Shown here one piece after another: positions 51,867-62,600 of a stretch of 64,000 nt of DNA (position 1 is its first letter; each line of letters begins with the position of its first letter). The DNA is taken from NCBI GenBank assembly GCA_024362935.1, contig JANCRA010000011.1, positions 6,441,501 through 6,505,500 on the forward strand, written 5' to 3'. This stretch comes from Setophaga petechia (lineage: Eukaryota > Chordata > Aves > Passeriformes > Parulidae). Below the pieces are notes generated by a model. It saw only the letters and a list, made by a program, of their open reading frames with translations, did no database searches and was not told the origin of the DNA. Position numbers and translations under genes: made by a program.

Positions 51867-54452
51867 GCGGGGATCAATTTTGGCAAGCTTTGCTGCATGT
51901 GCCTGCACTTGATGGCATATGGCCTGCCTTTTGATGGCTTTGACTTTGGGAAAGAAATTTCTTTCTTTTTTTCGTTCAGGTATCCTTGCTGTGCGTCTTA
52001 TATCTTGCCCTGCAAGTTGTGTCTTCCTCCTTGACTTATTGCCCTGCTTTTACAACAGCTGTTAGCTTAGTTTTGGCATGTTTTGGTCCTTTGCAATGCA
52101 CCGGATTTAATGCTTGCCATTTTCTCGGAATGAAAAAATTTGCCCAATTTTTTTTTTTCTCCTCCGATTGCAATTGTTAGATCGTATCTCCATTCCAGGC
52201 AGTTTGGAAGTCCTTCCTTTGTCTTTTGGCCTTCAGCGGGGATCAATTTTGGCAAGCTTTGCTGCATGTGCCTGCACTTGATGGCATATGGCCTGCCTTT
52301 TGATGGCTTTGACTTTGGGAAAGAAATTTCTTTATTTTTCTTTTAGGTATCCATGCCATGTCCCTCATATCTTCCCCAGCAAGTTCAGTCTTCCTCCTTG
52401 AACTATTGCCCTGCTTTTGCAACAGCTGTGAGCTTAGTTTTGGCATGTTTTGGTCCTTTGCAATGCACCGGATTTAATGCTGGCCATTTTCTTGGAATGA
52501 CACAATTTGCCCAATTTTTTTTTTTTCTCCTCCGATTGCAATTGCTTTGATGGTATCTCCATTCCAGGCAGTTTGGAAGTCCTTCCTTTGTCTTTTGGCC
52601 TTCAGCGGGGATCAATTTTGGCAAGCTTTGCTGCATGTGCCTGCACTTGATGGCATATGGCCTGCCTTTTGATGGCTTTGACTTTGGGAAAGAAATTTCT
52701 TTTTTTTTTCGTTCAGGTAACCTTGCTGTGTTTCTTATATCTTGCCCTGCAAGTTGTGTCTTCCTCCTTGACTTATTGCCCTGCTTTTGCAACAGCTGTG
52801 AGCTTAGTTTTGGCATGTTTTGGTCCTTTGCAATGCACCGGATTTAATGCTGGCCATTTCCTCGGAATGACACAATTTGCCCAATTTTTTTTTTTTCTCC
52901 TCCGATTGCAATTGCTTTGATGGTATCTCCATTGCAGGCAGTTTGGAAGTCCTTCCTTTGTCTTTTGGCCTTCAGCGGGGATCAATTTTGGCAAGCTTTG
53001 CTGCATGTGCCTGCACTTGATGGCATATGGCCTGCCTTTTGATGGATTTGACTTTGGGAAAGAAATTTCTTTTTTTTTTCGTTCAGGTATCCTTGCCGTG
53101 TTTCTTGCATCATCCCCAGCAAGTTCAGTCTTCCTCCTTGACCTATTGCCCTGCTTTTGCAAGAGCTGTGAGCTTAGTTTTGGCATGTTTTGGTCCTTTG
53201 CAATGCACCGGATTTAATGCTGGCCATTTCCTCGGAATGACACAATTTGCCCAATTTTTTTTTTTTCTCCTCCGATTGCAATTGCTTTGATGGTATCTCC
53301 ATTCCAGGCAGTTTGGAAGTCCTTCCTTTGTCTTTTGGCCTTCAGCGGGGATCAATTTTGGCAAGCTTTGCTGCATGTGCCTGCACTTGATGGCATATGG
53401 CCTGCCTTTTGATGGATTTGACTTTGGGAAAGAAATTTCTTTTTTTTTTCGTTCAGGTATCCTTGCCTTGTTTCTTGCATCATCCCCAGCAAGTTCAGTC
53501 TTCCTCCTTGACCTATTGCCCTGCTTTTGCAAGAGCTGTGAGCTTAGTTTTGGCATGTTTTGGTCCTTTGCAATGCACCGGATTTAATGCTGGCCATTTC
53601 CTCGGAATGACAAAATTTGCCCAATTTTTTTTTTTTCTCCTCCGATTGCAATTGCTTTGATGGTATCTCCATTCCAGGCAGTTTGGAAGTCCTTCCTTTG
53701 TCTTTTGGCCTTCAGCGGGGATCAATTTTGGCAAGCTTTGCTGCATGTGCCTGCACTTGATGGCATATGGCCTGCCTTTTGATGGCTTTGACTTTGGGAA
53801 AGAAATTTCTTTTATTTTTCGTTCAGGTATCCTTGCCGTGTTTCTTGCATCATCCCCAGCAAGTTCAGTCTTCCTCCTTGACCTATTGCCCTGCTTTTGC
53901 AACAGCTGTGAGCTTAGTTTTGGCATGTTTTGGTCCTTTGCAATGCACCGGATTTAATGCTGGCCATTTTCTCGGAATGACACAATTTGCCCAATTTTTT
54001 TTTTTCTCCTCCGATTGCAATTGCTTTGATGGTATCTCCATTCCAGGCAGTTTGGAAGTCCTTCCTTTGTCTTTTGGCCTTCAGCGGGGATCAATTTTGG
54101 CAAGCTTTGCTGCATGTGCCTGCACTTGATGGCATATGGCCTGCCTTTTGATGGCTTTGACTTTGGGAAAGTAATTTCTTTTTTTTTTCTTTCAGGTATC
54201 CTTGCTCTGCTTCTTATATCTTGCCCTGCAAGTTGTGTCTTCCTCCTTGACTTATTGCCCTGCTTTTGCAACAGCTGTGAGCTTAGTTTTGGCATGTTTT
54301 GGTCCTTTGCAATACACCGGATTTAATGCTGGCCATTTTCTTGGAATGACAAAATTTGCCCAATTTTTTTTTTTCTCCTCCGATTGCAATTGCTTTGATG
54401 GTATCTCCATTCCAGGCAGTTTGGAAGTCCTTCCTTTGTCTTTTGGCCTTCA
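51867..54452. repeat. Run of seven short satellite units
   Basis: Seven S units of 369-370 bp. The unit at 51,867 has a small local change (TTGTTAGATCG where others have TTGCTTTGATGG). Units starting at 52,975 and 53,345 are almost the same as each other, suggesting recent duplication. Confidence 0.9.
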
Positions 54453-55255
54453 GCGGGGATCAATTTTGGCAAGCTTTGCTGCATGTGCCTGCACTTGATG
54501 GCATATGGCCTGCCTTTTGATGGATTTGACTTTGGGAAAGAAATTTCTTTTTTTTTCTTTTAGGTATCCATGCCATGTCCCTCATATCTTCCCCAGCCAG
54601 TTGTGTCTTCGTCTTTGTCTTTTTCCCCTGCTTGTGCAACAGCTGTGATCTTAGTTTTGCATGTTTTGGTCCTTTGCAATGCACCGGATTTCCTTCCAGA
54701 CCATTTTTTGAAGGGACTAAAACTTTGAATTTTCTGTTTTTTGTGGGGTTTTTTCCAATTGCATTTCTTTTGATCCTATGTCCTTTGCAGAGTGTTTGTA
54801 AGTCTTTCTTTTGGGGTTCGCAAGATTCCGTTTCCCTTCCCGAAAGGAAATTTCATTTCCTTTCGGGAAGGGAAACGGAATCTTGCGATTTCAATGGGGA
54901 CTACTAGAAGAATCTTTGGTGCATGTCCCTGCACTTGATGGCATGCCATGCTTTTTGATGGCTTTGACTTTGGGAAAAATTTTTTGTTGTTTTTTTAGTG
55001 TCCATGCCGTGTTTCTTATATCTTGCCCTGAAAGTTGTGTCTTCCTCCATGACTTATTGCCCTGCTTTTGCAACAGCTGTGAGCTTAGTTTTGGCATGTT
55101 TTGGTCCTTTGCAATGCACCGGATTTAATGCTGGCCACTTCCTCGGAATGACAAAATTTGCCCAATTTTTTTTTTTTCTCCTCCGATTGCAATTGCTTTG
55201 ATGGTATCTCCATTGCAGGCAGTTTGGAAGTCCTTCCTTTGTCTTTTGGCCTTCA
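54453..55255. repeat. Long satellite unit L4 (803 bp)
   Basis: Last L unit, with its palindrome at 54,829-54,897. It is followed by only about 27 bp of the next unit before the array is cut by the inverted LTR. Confidence 0.9.
54829..54897. repeat. Palindrome P4 in L4
   Basis: Perfect 33-bp arms with centre TTC, same as P1. The nine-pentamer nTTCn/nGAAn array occupies 54,841-54,885. Confidence 0.9.
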
Positions 55256-55279
55256 GCGGGGATCAATTTTGGCAAGCTT

Positions 55280-55785
55280 TGCCCTCGCAACAAACTATGT
55301 AGAAGCACGAATGGAACGGTGCACTCCTTGTCAGCGTCTGAGAGGTTTTATTAACGCATCAGCCTCAGAACATTGTTACAACAATGGAGACATAACAGAT
55401 GCAACCTTCTCGCTGAATCAAGCAGAATGCCAAAGAAACTTAACATTACAGCATATCATAAAGCCATTTCCATCTGCGTTTCAACCAATCACATCGAGAA
55501 CAAGAACATTGACAATAATTCTGTCCAATAATATAAGGCATACGTAATTTTACTTAGCGGCCTAATTTCTAAACAATAGCTTCTTCATAGAAGTCAAAGC
55601 ACAAAAGTCTATTCAAAACTTCAACCTTCTAAATATATACTTTAAGAAAACTTGTTACCACTTTAGGCAGCACCTAACATAGGCCTATTGTTCTATTCTC
55701 AAGCTTTCTCACGTTTGCATTACTAATATTTCTGCTGCTTTAGCATCTAACTATCTCACTGTCTGAGGCCTGCTTTCTTAAAACC
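55280..55785 (-). mobile_element. Inverted ERV LTR, lacking its 5' end
   Basis: This is the reverse complement of the LTR at 55,800-56,346, roughly 93-95% identical by eye over about 506 bp. The right side of that LTR (GCGAGGGC) is at 55,281-55,288, fused to the satellite at CAAGCTTTG. The first 40 bp or so of the LTR (TGTAGGAATCC...) are missing at 55,785, where the polypurine tract begins. The 129-codon plus-strand frame over this region is antisense LTR sequence and not a gene. Confidence 0.85.
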
Positions 55786-55799
55786 AGGGGAGGCGGAAT
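55786..55799 (+). promoter_or_regulatory. Retroviral polypurine tract (PPT)
   Basis: AGGGGAGGCGGAAT lies directly before the TGTAGG start of the plus-strand LTR. This is the position and composition of the plus-strand primer in retroviruses, found only upstream of the 3' LTR. It identifies the right-hand LTR as a former 3' LTR. Confidence 0.7.
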
Positions 55800-56346
55800 T
55801 GTAGGAATCCTAAAAACCAGAAGGTTTTAAGAAAGAAAGGTTTTAAGAAAGCAGGCCTCAGACAGTGAGATAGTTAGATGCTAAAGCAACAGAAATATTA
55901 GTAATGCAAACGTGAGAAAGCTTGAGAATAGAACAATAGGCCTATGTTAGGTGCTGCCTTAAGTGGTAACAAGTTTCCTTAAAGTAAATCTTTAGAAGGT
56001 TGAAGTTTTGAATAGACTTTTGTGCTTTGACTTCTATGAAGAAGATATTGTTTAGAAACTAGGCCGCTTAGCAAAATTATGTATGCCTTATATTATTGGA
56101 CAGAATTATTGTCAATGCTCTTGTTCTCTATGTGATTGGTTGAAATGCAGATGGAAATGGCTTTATGATATGCTGTAATGTTAAGTTTCTTTGGCATTCT
56201 GCTTGATTCAGAGAGAAGGTTGCATCTGTTATGTCTCCATTGTTGTAACAATGTGCTGAGGCTGATGCGCTAATAAAACCTCTCAGACGCTGAAAAGGAG
56301 TGCACCGTTCCGTTCGTGCTTGTACATAGTTTATTGCGAGGGCACA
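55800..56346 (+). mobile_element. Complete ERV LTR (547 bp)
   Basis: It begins TGTAGGAATCC and ends GAGGGCACA, giving the TG...CA ends with short inverted TGT/ACA. It contains an inverted CCAAT box (TGATTGGTTG at about 56,132), a polyadenylation signal AATAAA at 56,272-56,277 and a short U5-like tail of about 70 bp. An internal near-duplicate (AGGTTTTAAGAAAG, twice) sits at 55,822-55,850. No gag, pol or env remains. The right end joins the 351-bp satellite directly at GCCTAGGGTTAGG, and no target-site duplication can be found because the two flanks are different satellites. Confidence 0.85.
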
Positions 56347-56698
56347 GCCTAGGGTTAGGGACGGTCCCAAGGAAAAATGTGCGGAGGCAGCCATGTTGTG
56401 GCACTTTTTCGATCCCCTTGGGATGCCTTTGCCAGCTGAATTGTGTCTGGAGCTCAAGCCTTTCTCATTTAAAAAACCCTAACCCTAGGCGTAACCCTAA
56501 CCCTAGCCCTAGACAGGTAAATCAGCCTAGGGTTATGGATGGCGCCAAAGAAAAAGCTGTGGAGGCAGCGATGTTGTGGCACTTTTGCGCTCCCCTTGGG
56601 ATACCTTTTGCAGTTGCAGTGTGCCTGGAGCTCAGGGCTTTCTGGATTAAAAAACCCTTACCCTAGGCGTAACCCTAACCCCTAAACTGGTCAATCAG

Positions 56699-56840
56699 CC
56701 TAGGGTTAGGGACGGTCCCAAGGAAAAATGTGCGGAGGCAGCCATGTTGTGGCACTTTTTCGATCCCCTTGGGCTGCCTTTGCCAGCTGAATTGTGTCTG
56801 GAGCTCAAGCCTTTCTCATTTAAAAAACCCTAACCCTAGG
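56699..56840. repeat. Example core A (142 bp) with 13-bp telomeric inverted repeats
   Basis: CCTAGGGTTAGGG at 56,699-56,711 is the exact reverse complement of CCCTAACCCTAGG at 56,828-56,840. Both contain the TRF1/TRF2 telobox YTAGGGTTR. The interior holds GGCAGCCATGTTGTGGCAC and CGATCCCCTTGGG. The following linker (56,841-56,876) has two more TAACCC units. Confidence 0.9.
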
Positions 56841-56876
56841 CGTAACCCTAACCCTAGCCCTAGACAGGTAAATCAG

Positions 56877-57018
56877 CCTAGGGTTAGGGATGGTGCCAAA
56901 GAAAAAGCAGAGGAGGCAGTGATGTTGTGGCACTTTTGCGCTCCCCTTGGGATACCTTTGGCAGTTGCAGTGCGCCTGGAGCTCAGGGCTTTCTGGATTA
57001 AAATACCCTTACCCTAGG
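56877..57018. repeat. Example core B (142 bp), diverged sister of core A
   Basis: Same length and layout as core A: CCTAGGGTTAGGG at the left end, and CCCTTACCCTAGG (one mismatch) at the right end, 57,006-57,018. The interior is clearly homologous to A (GGCAGTGATGTTGTGGCAC, CTCCCCTTGGG, TGGAGCTCAGG) but substituted at many positions. The linker to the next unit is 31 bp. Confidence 0.9.
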
Positions 57019-57578
57019 CGTAACCCTAACCCCTAAACTGGTCAATCAGCCTAGGGTTAGGGACGGTCCCAAGGAAAAATGTGCGGAGGCAGCTATGTTG
57101 TGGCACTTTTTCGATCCCCTTGGGATGCCTTTGCCAGCTGAATTTTGTCTGGAACTCAAGCCTTTCTCATTTAAAAAACCCTAACCCTAGGCGTAACCCT
57201 AACCCTAGCCCTAGACAGGTATATCAGCCTATGGTTAGGGATGACACCAAAGAAAATGCTGTGGAGGCAGCGATGTTGTGGCACTTTTGCTCTCCCCTTG
57301 GGATACCTTTTGCAGTTGCAGTGTGCCTGGAGCTCAGGGCTTTCTGGATTAAAAAACCCTTACCCTAGACGCAACCCTAAGCCCTAAACTGGTCAATCAG
57401 CCTAGGGTTAGGGACGGTCCCAAGGAAAAATGTGCGAAAGCAGCCATGTTGTGGCACTTTTTCGATCCCCTTGGGATGCCTTTGCCTTCTGGATTGTGTC
57501 TGGAGCTCAAGCCTTTCTCATTTAAAAAAGCCTAACCCTAGGCGTAACCCTAACCCTAGCCCTAGACAGGTAAATCAG

Positions 57579-59660
57579 CCTAGGGTTAGGGATGGCGCCA
57601 AAGAAAAAGCTGTGGAGGCAGCGATGTTGTGGCGCTTTTGCGCTCCCCTTGGGAAACCTTTTGCAGTTGCAGTGTGCCTGGAGCTCAGGGCTTTCTGGAT
57701 TAAAAAACCCTTACCCTAGGCGTAACCCTAAGCCCTAAACTGGTCAATCAGCCTAGGGTTAGGGACGGTCCGAAGGAAAAATGTGCAGAGGCAGCCATGT
57801 TGTGGCACTTTTTCGATCCCCTTGGGATGCCTTTGCCAGCTGAATTGTGTCTGGAGCTCAAGCCTTTCTCATTTAAAAAACCCTAACCCTAGGCGTAACC
57901 CTAACCCTAGCCCTACACAGGTAAATCAGCCTAGGGTTAGGGATGGCGCCAAAGAAAAAGCTGTGGAGGCAGCGATGTTGTGGCACTTTTGCGCTCCCCT
58001 TGGGATACCTTTTGCAGTTGCAGTGTGCCTGGAGCTCAGGGCTTTCTGGATTAAAAAACCTTTACCCTAGGCGTTACCCTAAGCCCTAAACTGGTCAATC
58101 AGCCTAGGGTTAGGGACGGTCCCAAGGAAAAATGTGCGGAGGCAGCCATGTTGTGGCACTTTTTCGATCCCCTTGGGCTGCCTTTGCCAGCTGAATTGTG
58201 TCTGGAGCTCAAGCCTTTCTCATTTAAAAAACCCTAACCCTAGGCGTAACCCTAACCCTAGCCCTAGACAGGTAAATCAGCCTAGGGTTAGGGATGGCGC
58301 CAAAGAAAAAGCTGTGGAGGCAGCGATGTTGTGGCACTTTTGCGCTCCCCTTGGGATACCTTTTGCAGTTGCAGTGTGCCTGGAGCTCAGGGCTTTCTGG
58401 ATTAAAAAACCCTTACCCTAGGCGTAACCCTAAGCCCTAAACTGGTCAATCAGCCTAGGGTTAGGGACGGTCCCAAGGAAAAATGTGCGGAGGCAGCCAT
58501 GTTGTGGCACTTTTTCGATCCCCTTGGGATGCCTTTGCCAGCTGAATTGTGTCTGGAGCTCAAGCCTTTCTCATTTAAAAAACCCTAACCCTAGGCGTAA
58601 CCCTAACCCTAGCCCTAGACAGGTAAATCAGCCTAGGGTTAGGGATGGCGCCAAAGAAAAAGCTGTGGAGGCAGCGATGTTGTGGCGCTTTTGCGCTCCC
58701 CTTGGGAAACCTTTTGCAGTTGCAGTGTGCCTGGAGCTCAGGGCTTTCTGGATTAAAAAACCCTTACCCTAGGCGTAACCCTAAGCCCTAAACTGGTCAA
58801 TCAGCCTAGGGTTAGGGACGGTCCGAAGGAAAAATGTGCAGAGGCAGCCATGTTGTGGCACTTTTTCGATCCCCTTGGGATGCCTTTGCCAGCTGAATTG
58901 TGTCTGGAGCTCAAGCCTTTCTCATTTAAAAAACCCTAACCCTAGGCGTAACCCTAACCCTAGCCCTACACAGGTAAATCAGCCTAGGGTTAGGGATGGC
59001 GCCAAAGAAAAAGCTGTGGAGGCAGCGATGTTGTGGCACTTTTGCGCTCCCCTTGGGATACCTTTTGCAGTTGCAGTGTGCCTGGAGCTCAGGGCTTTCT
59101 GGATTAAAAAACCTTTACCCTAGGCGTTACCCTAAGCCCTAAACTGGTCAATCAGCCTAGGGTTAGGGACGGTCCCAAGGAAAAATGTGCGGAGGCAGCC
59201 ATGTTGTGGCACTTTTTCGATCCCCTTGGGCTGCCTTTGCCAGCTGAATTGTGTCTGGAGCTCAAGCCTTTCTCATTTAAAAAACCCTAACCCTAGGCGT
59301 AACCCTAACCCTAGCCCTAGACAGGTAAATCAGCCTAGGGTTAGGGATGGCGCCAAAGAAAAAGCTGTGGAGGCAGCGATGTTGTGGCACTTTTGCGCTC
59401 CCCTTGGGATACCTTTTGCAGTTGCAGTGTGCCTGGAGCTCAGGGCTTTCTGGATTAAAAAACCCTTACCCTAGGCGTAACCCTAAGCCCTAAACTGGTC
59501 AATCAGCCTAGGGTTAGGGACGGTCCCAAGGAAAAATGTGCGGAGGCAGCCATGTTGTGGCACTTTTTCGATCCCCTTGGGATGCCTTTGCCAGCTGAAT
59601 TGTGTCTGGAGCTCAAGCCTTTCTCATTTAAAAAACCCTAACCCTAGGCGTAACCCTAAC
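57579..59660. repeat. Three-unit (1,053-bp) block duplication inside the 351-bp array
   Basis: Variant words recur at 1,053-bp distance: GTCCGAAGG at 57,768 and 58,821, GGCGCTTTTGCG with GGGAAACC in the units at 57,432 and 58,485, and CCTACACAGG with GGCGTTACCC in the units at 57,783 and 58,836. A two-unit (702-bp) echo of the CCTACACAGG/GGCGTTACCC variant follows in the unit at 59,538. This shows recent multi-unit exchange. Confidence 0.8.
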
Positions 59661-62600
59661 CCTAGCCCTACACAGGTAAATCAGCCTAGGGTTAGGGATG
59701 GCGCCAAAGAAAAAGCTGTGGAGGCAGCGATGTTGTGGCACTTTTGCGCTCCCCTTGGGATACCTTTTGCAGTTGCAGTGTGCCTGGAGCTCAGGGCTTT
59801 CTGGATTAAAAAACCTTTACCCTAGGCGTTACCCTAAGCCCTAAACTGGTCAATCAGCCTAGGGTTAGGGACGGTCCCAAGGAAAAATGTGCGGAGGCAG
59901 CCATGTTGTGGCACTTTTTCGATCCCCTTGGGCTGCCTTTGCCAGCTGAATTGTGTCTGGAGCTCAAGCCTTTCTCATTTAAAAAACCCTAACCCTAGGC
60001 GTAACCCTAACCCTAGCCCTAGACAGGTAAATCAGCCTAGGGTTAGGGATGGCGCCAAAGAAAAAGCTGTGGAGGCAGCGATGTTGTGGCACTTTTGCGC
60101 TCCCCTTGGGATACCTTTTGCAGTTGCAGTGTGCCTGGAGCTCAGGGCTTTCTGGATTAAAAAACCCTTACCCTAGGCGTAACCCTAAGCCCTAAACTGG
60201 TCAATCAGCCTAGGGTTAGGGACGGTCCCAAGGAAAAATGTGCGGAGGCAGCCATGTTGTGGCACTTTTTCGATCCCCTTGGGATGCCTTTGCCAGCTGA
60301 ATTGTGTCTGGAGCTCAAGCCTTTCTCATTTAAAAAACCCTAACCCTAGGCGTAACCCTAACCCTAGCCCTAGACAGGTAAATCAGCCTAGGGTTAGGGA
60401 TGGCGCCAAAGAAAAAGCTGTGGAGGCAGCGATGTTGTGGCACTTTTGCGCTCCCCTTGGGATACCTTTTGCAGTTGCAGTGTGCCTGGAGCTCAGGGCT
60501 TTCTGGATTAAAAAACCCTTACCCTAGGCGTAACCCTAACCCCTAAACGGGTCAATCAGCCTAGGGTTAGGGACGGTCCCAAGGAAAAATGTGCGGAGGC
60601 AGCCATGTTGTGGCACTTTTTCGATCCCCTTGGGCTGCCTTTTCCAACTGAATTGTGTCTGGAGCTCAAGCCTTTCTCATTTAAAAAACCCTAACCCTAG
60701 GCGTAACCCTAACCCTAGCCCTACACAGGAAAATTAGCCTAGGGTTAGGGATGGTGCCAAAGAAAAAGCTGTGGAGGCAGCGATGTTGTGGCACTTTTGC
60801 GCTCCCCTTGGGATACCTTTTGCAGTTGCAGTGTGCCTGGAGCTCAGGGCTTTCTGGATTAAAAAACCCTTACCCTAGGCGTAACCCTAACCCCTAAACT
60901 GGTCAATCAGCCTAGGATTAGGGACGGTCCCAAGGAAAAATGTGCGGAGGCGGCCATGTTGTGGCACTTTTTCGATCCCCTTGGGCTGCCTTTGCCAGCT
61001 GAATTGTGTCTGGAGCTCAAGCCTTTCTCATTTAAAAAACCCTAACCCTAGGCGTAACCCTAACCCTAGCCATAGACAGGTAAATCAGCCTAGGGTTAGG
61101 GATGGCGCCAAAGAAAAAGCTGTGGAGGCAGCGATGTTGTGGCACTTTTGCGCTCCCCTTGGGATACCTTTTGCAGTTGCAGTGTGCCTGGAGCTCAGGG
61201 CTTTCTTGATTAAAAAACCCTTACCCTAGGCGTAACCCTAAGCCCTAAACTGGTCAATCAGCCTAGGGTTAGGGACGGTCCCAAGGAAAAATGTGCGGAG
61301 GCAGCCATGTTGTGGCACTTTTTCGATCCCCTTGGGATGCCTTTGCCAGCTGAATTGTGTCTGGAGCTCAAGCCTTTCTCATTTAAAAAAGCCTAACCCT
61401 AGGCGTAACCCTAACCCTAGCCCTAGACAGGTAAATCAGCCTAGGGTTAGGGATGGCGCCAAAGAAAAAGCTGTGGAGGCAGCGATGTTGTGGCACTTTT
61501 GCGCTCCCCTTGGGATACCTTTTGCAGTTGCAGTGTGCCTGGAGCTCAGGGCTTTCTGGATTAAAAAACCCTTACCCTAGGCGTAACCCTAACCCCTAAA
61601 CTGGTCAATCAGCCTAGGGTTAGGGACGGTCCCAAGGAAAAATGTGCGGAGGCAGCCATGTTGTGGCACTTTTTCGATCCCCTTGGGCTGCCTTTGCCAG
61701 CTGAATTGTGTCTGGAGCTCAAGCCTTTCTCATTTAAAAAACCCTAGCCCTAGGCGTAACCCTAACCCTAGCCCTAGACAGGTAAATCAGCCTAGGGTTA
61801 GGGATGGTGCCAAAGAAAAAGCTGTGGAGGCAGCGATGTTGTGGCACTTTTGCGCTCCCCTTGGGATACCTTTTGCAGTTGCAGTGTGCCTGGAGCTCAG
61901 GGCTTTCTGGATTAAAAAACCCTTACCCTAGGCGTAACCCTAACCCCTAAACTGGTCAATGAGCCTAGGGTTAGGGACGGTCCCCAGGAAAAATGTGCGG
62001 AGGCAGCCATGTTGTGGCACTTTTTCGATCCCCTTGGGCTGCCTTTGCCAGCTGAATTGTGTCTGGAGCTCAAGCCTTTCTCATTTAAAAAACCCTAACC
62101 CTAGGCGTAACCCTAACCCTAGCCCAACACAGGTAAATTAGCCTAGGGTTAGGGATGGCGCCAAAGAAAAAGCTGTGGAGGCAGCGATGTTGTGGCACTT
62201 TTGCGCTCCCCTTGGGATACCTTTTGCAGTTGCAGTGTGCCTGGAGCTCAGGGCTTTCTGGATTAAAATACCCTTACCTTAGGCGTAACCCTAACACCTA
62301 AATTGGTCAATCAGACTAGGGTTAGGGACGGTCCCAAGGAAAAATGTGCAGAGGCAGCCATGTTGTGGCACTTTTTCGATCCCCTTGGGCTGCCTTTGCC
62401 AGCTGAATTGTGTCTGGAGCTCAAGCCTTTCTCATTTAAAAAACCCTAACCCTAGGCGTAACCCTAACCCTAGCCCTAGACAGGTAAATTAGCCTAGGGT
62501 TAGGGATGGCGCCAAAGAAAAAGCTGTGGAGGCAGCGATGTTGTGGCACTTTTGCGCTCCCCTTGGGATACCTTTTGCAGTTGCAGTGTGCCTGGAGCTC

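Larger units (their letters stand above)
47150..55282. repeat. 370-bp tandem satellite array with long and short units
   Basis: Seventeen complete head-to-tail units are seen, plus partial units at both ends. Taking GCGGGGATCAATTTTGG as the start, units begin at 47231, 48038, 48408, 49210, 49581, 49953, 50323, 50694, 51064, 51867, 52236, 52605, 52975, 53345, 53715, 54084, 54453 and 55256. Thirteen steps are 369-372 bp (S) and four are 802-807 bp (L). Length differences among S units come from two T-tracts per unit (one after GAAATTTC, one after TTTGCCCAA). S units are very similar to one another, so the array is recently homogenised. The many 60-150 codon frames on both strands are passive by-products. 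370 is not a multiple of 3, so no frame can pass through several units. The family is not known to me. Confidence 0.95.

Noticed and set aside
55158..55547. 129-codon plus-strand frame crossing the satellite/LTR junction
   Set aside because: It reads satellite and then antisense LTR. The matching minus-strand frame at 56,128-56,457 is the same sequence in the other LTR arm.
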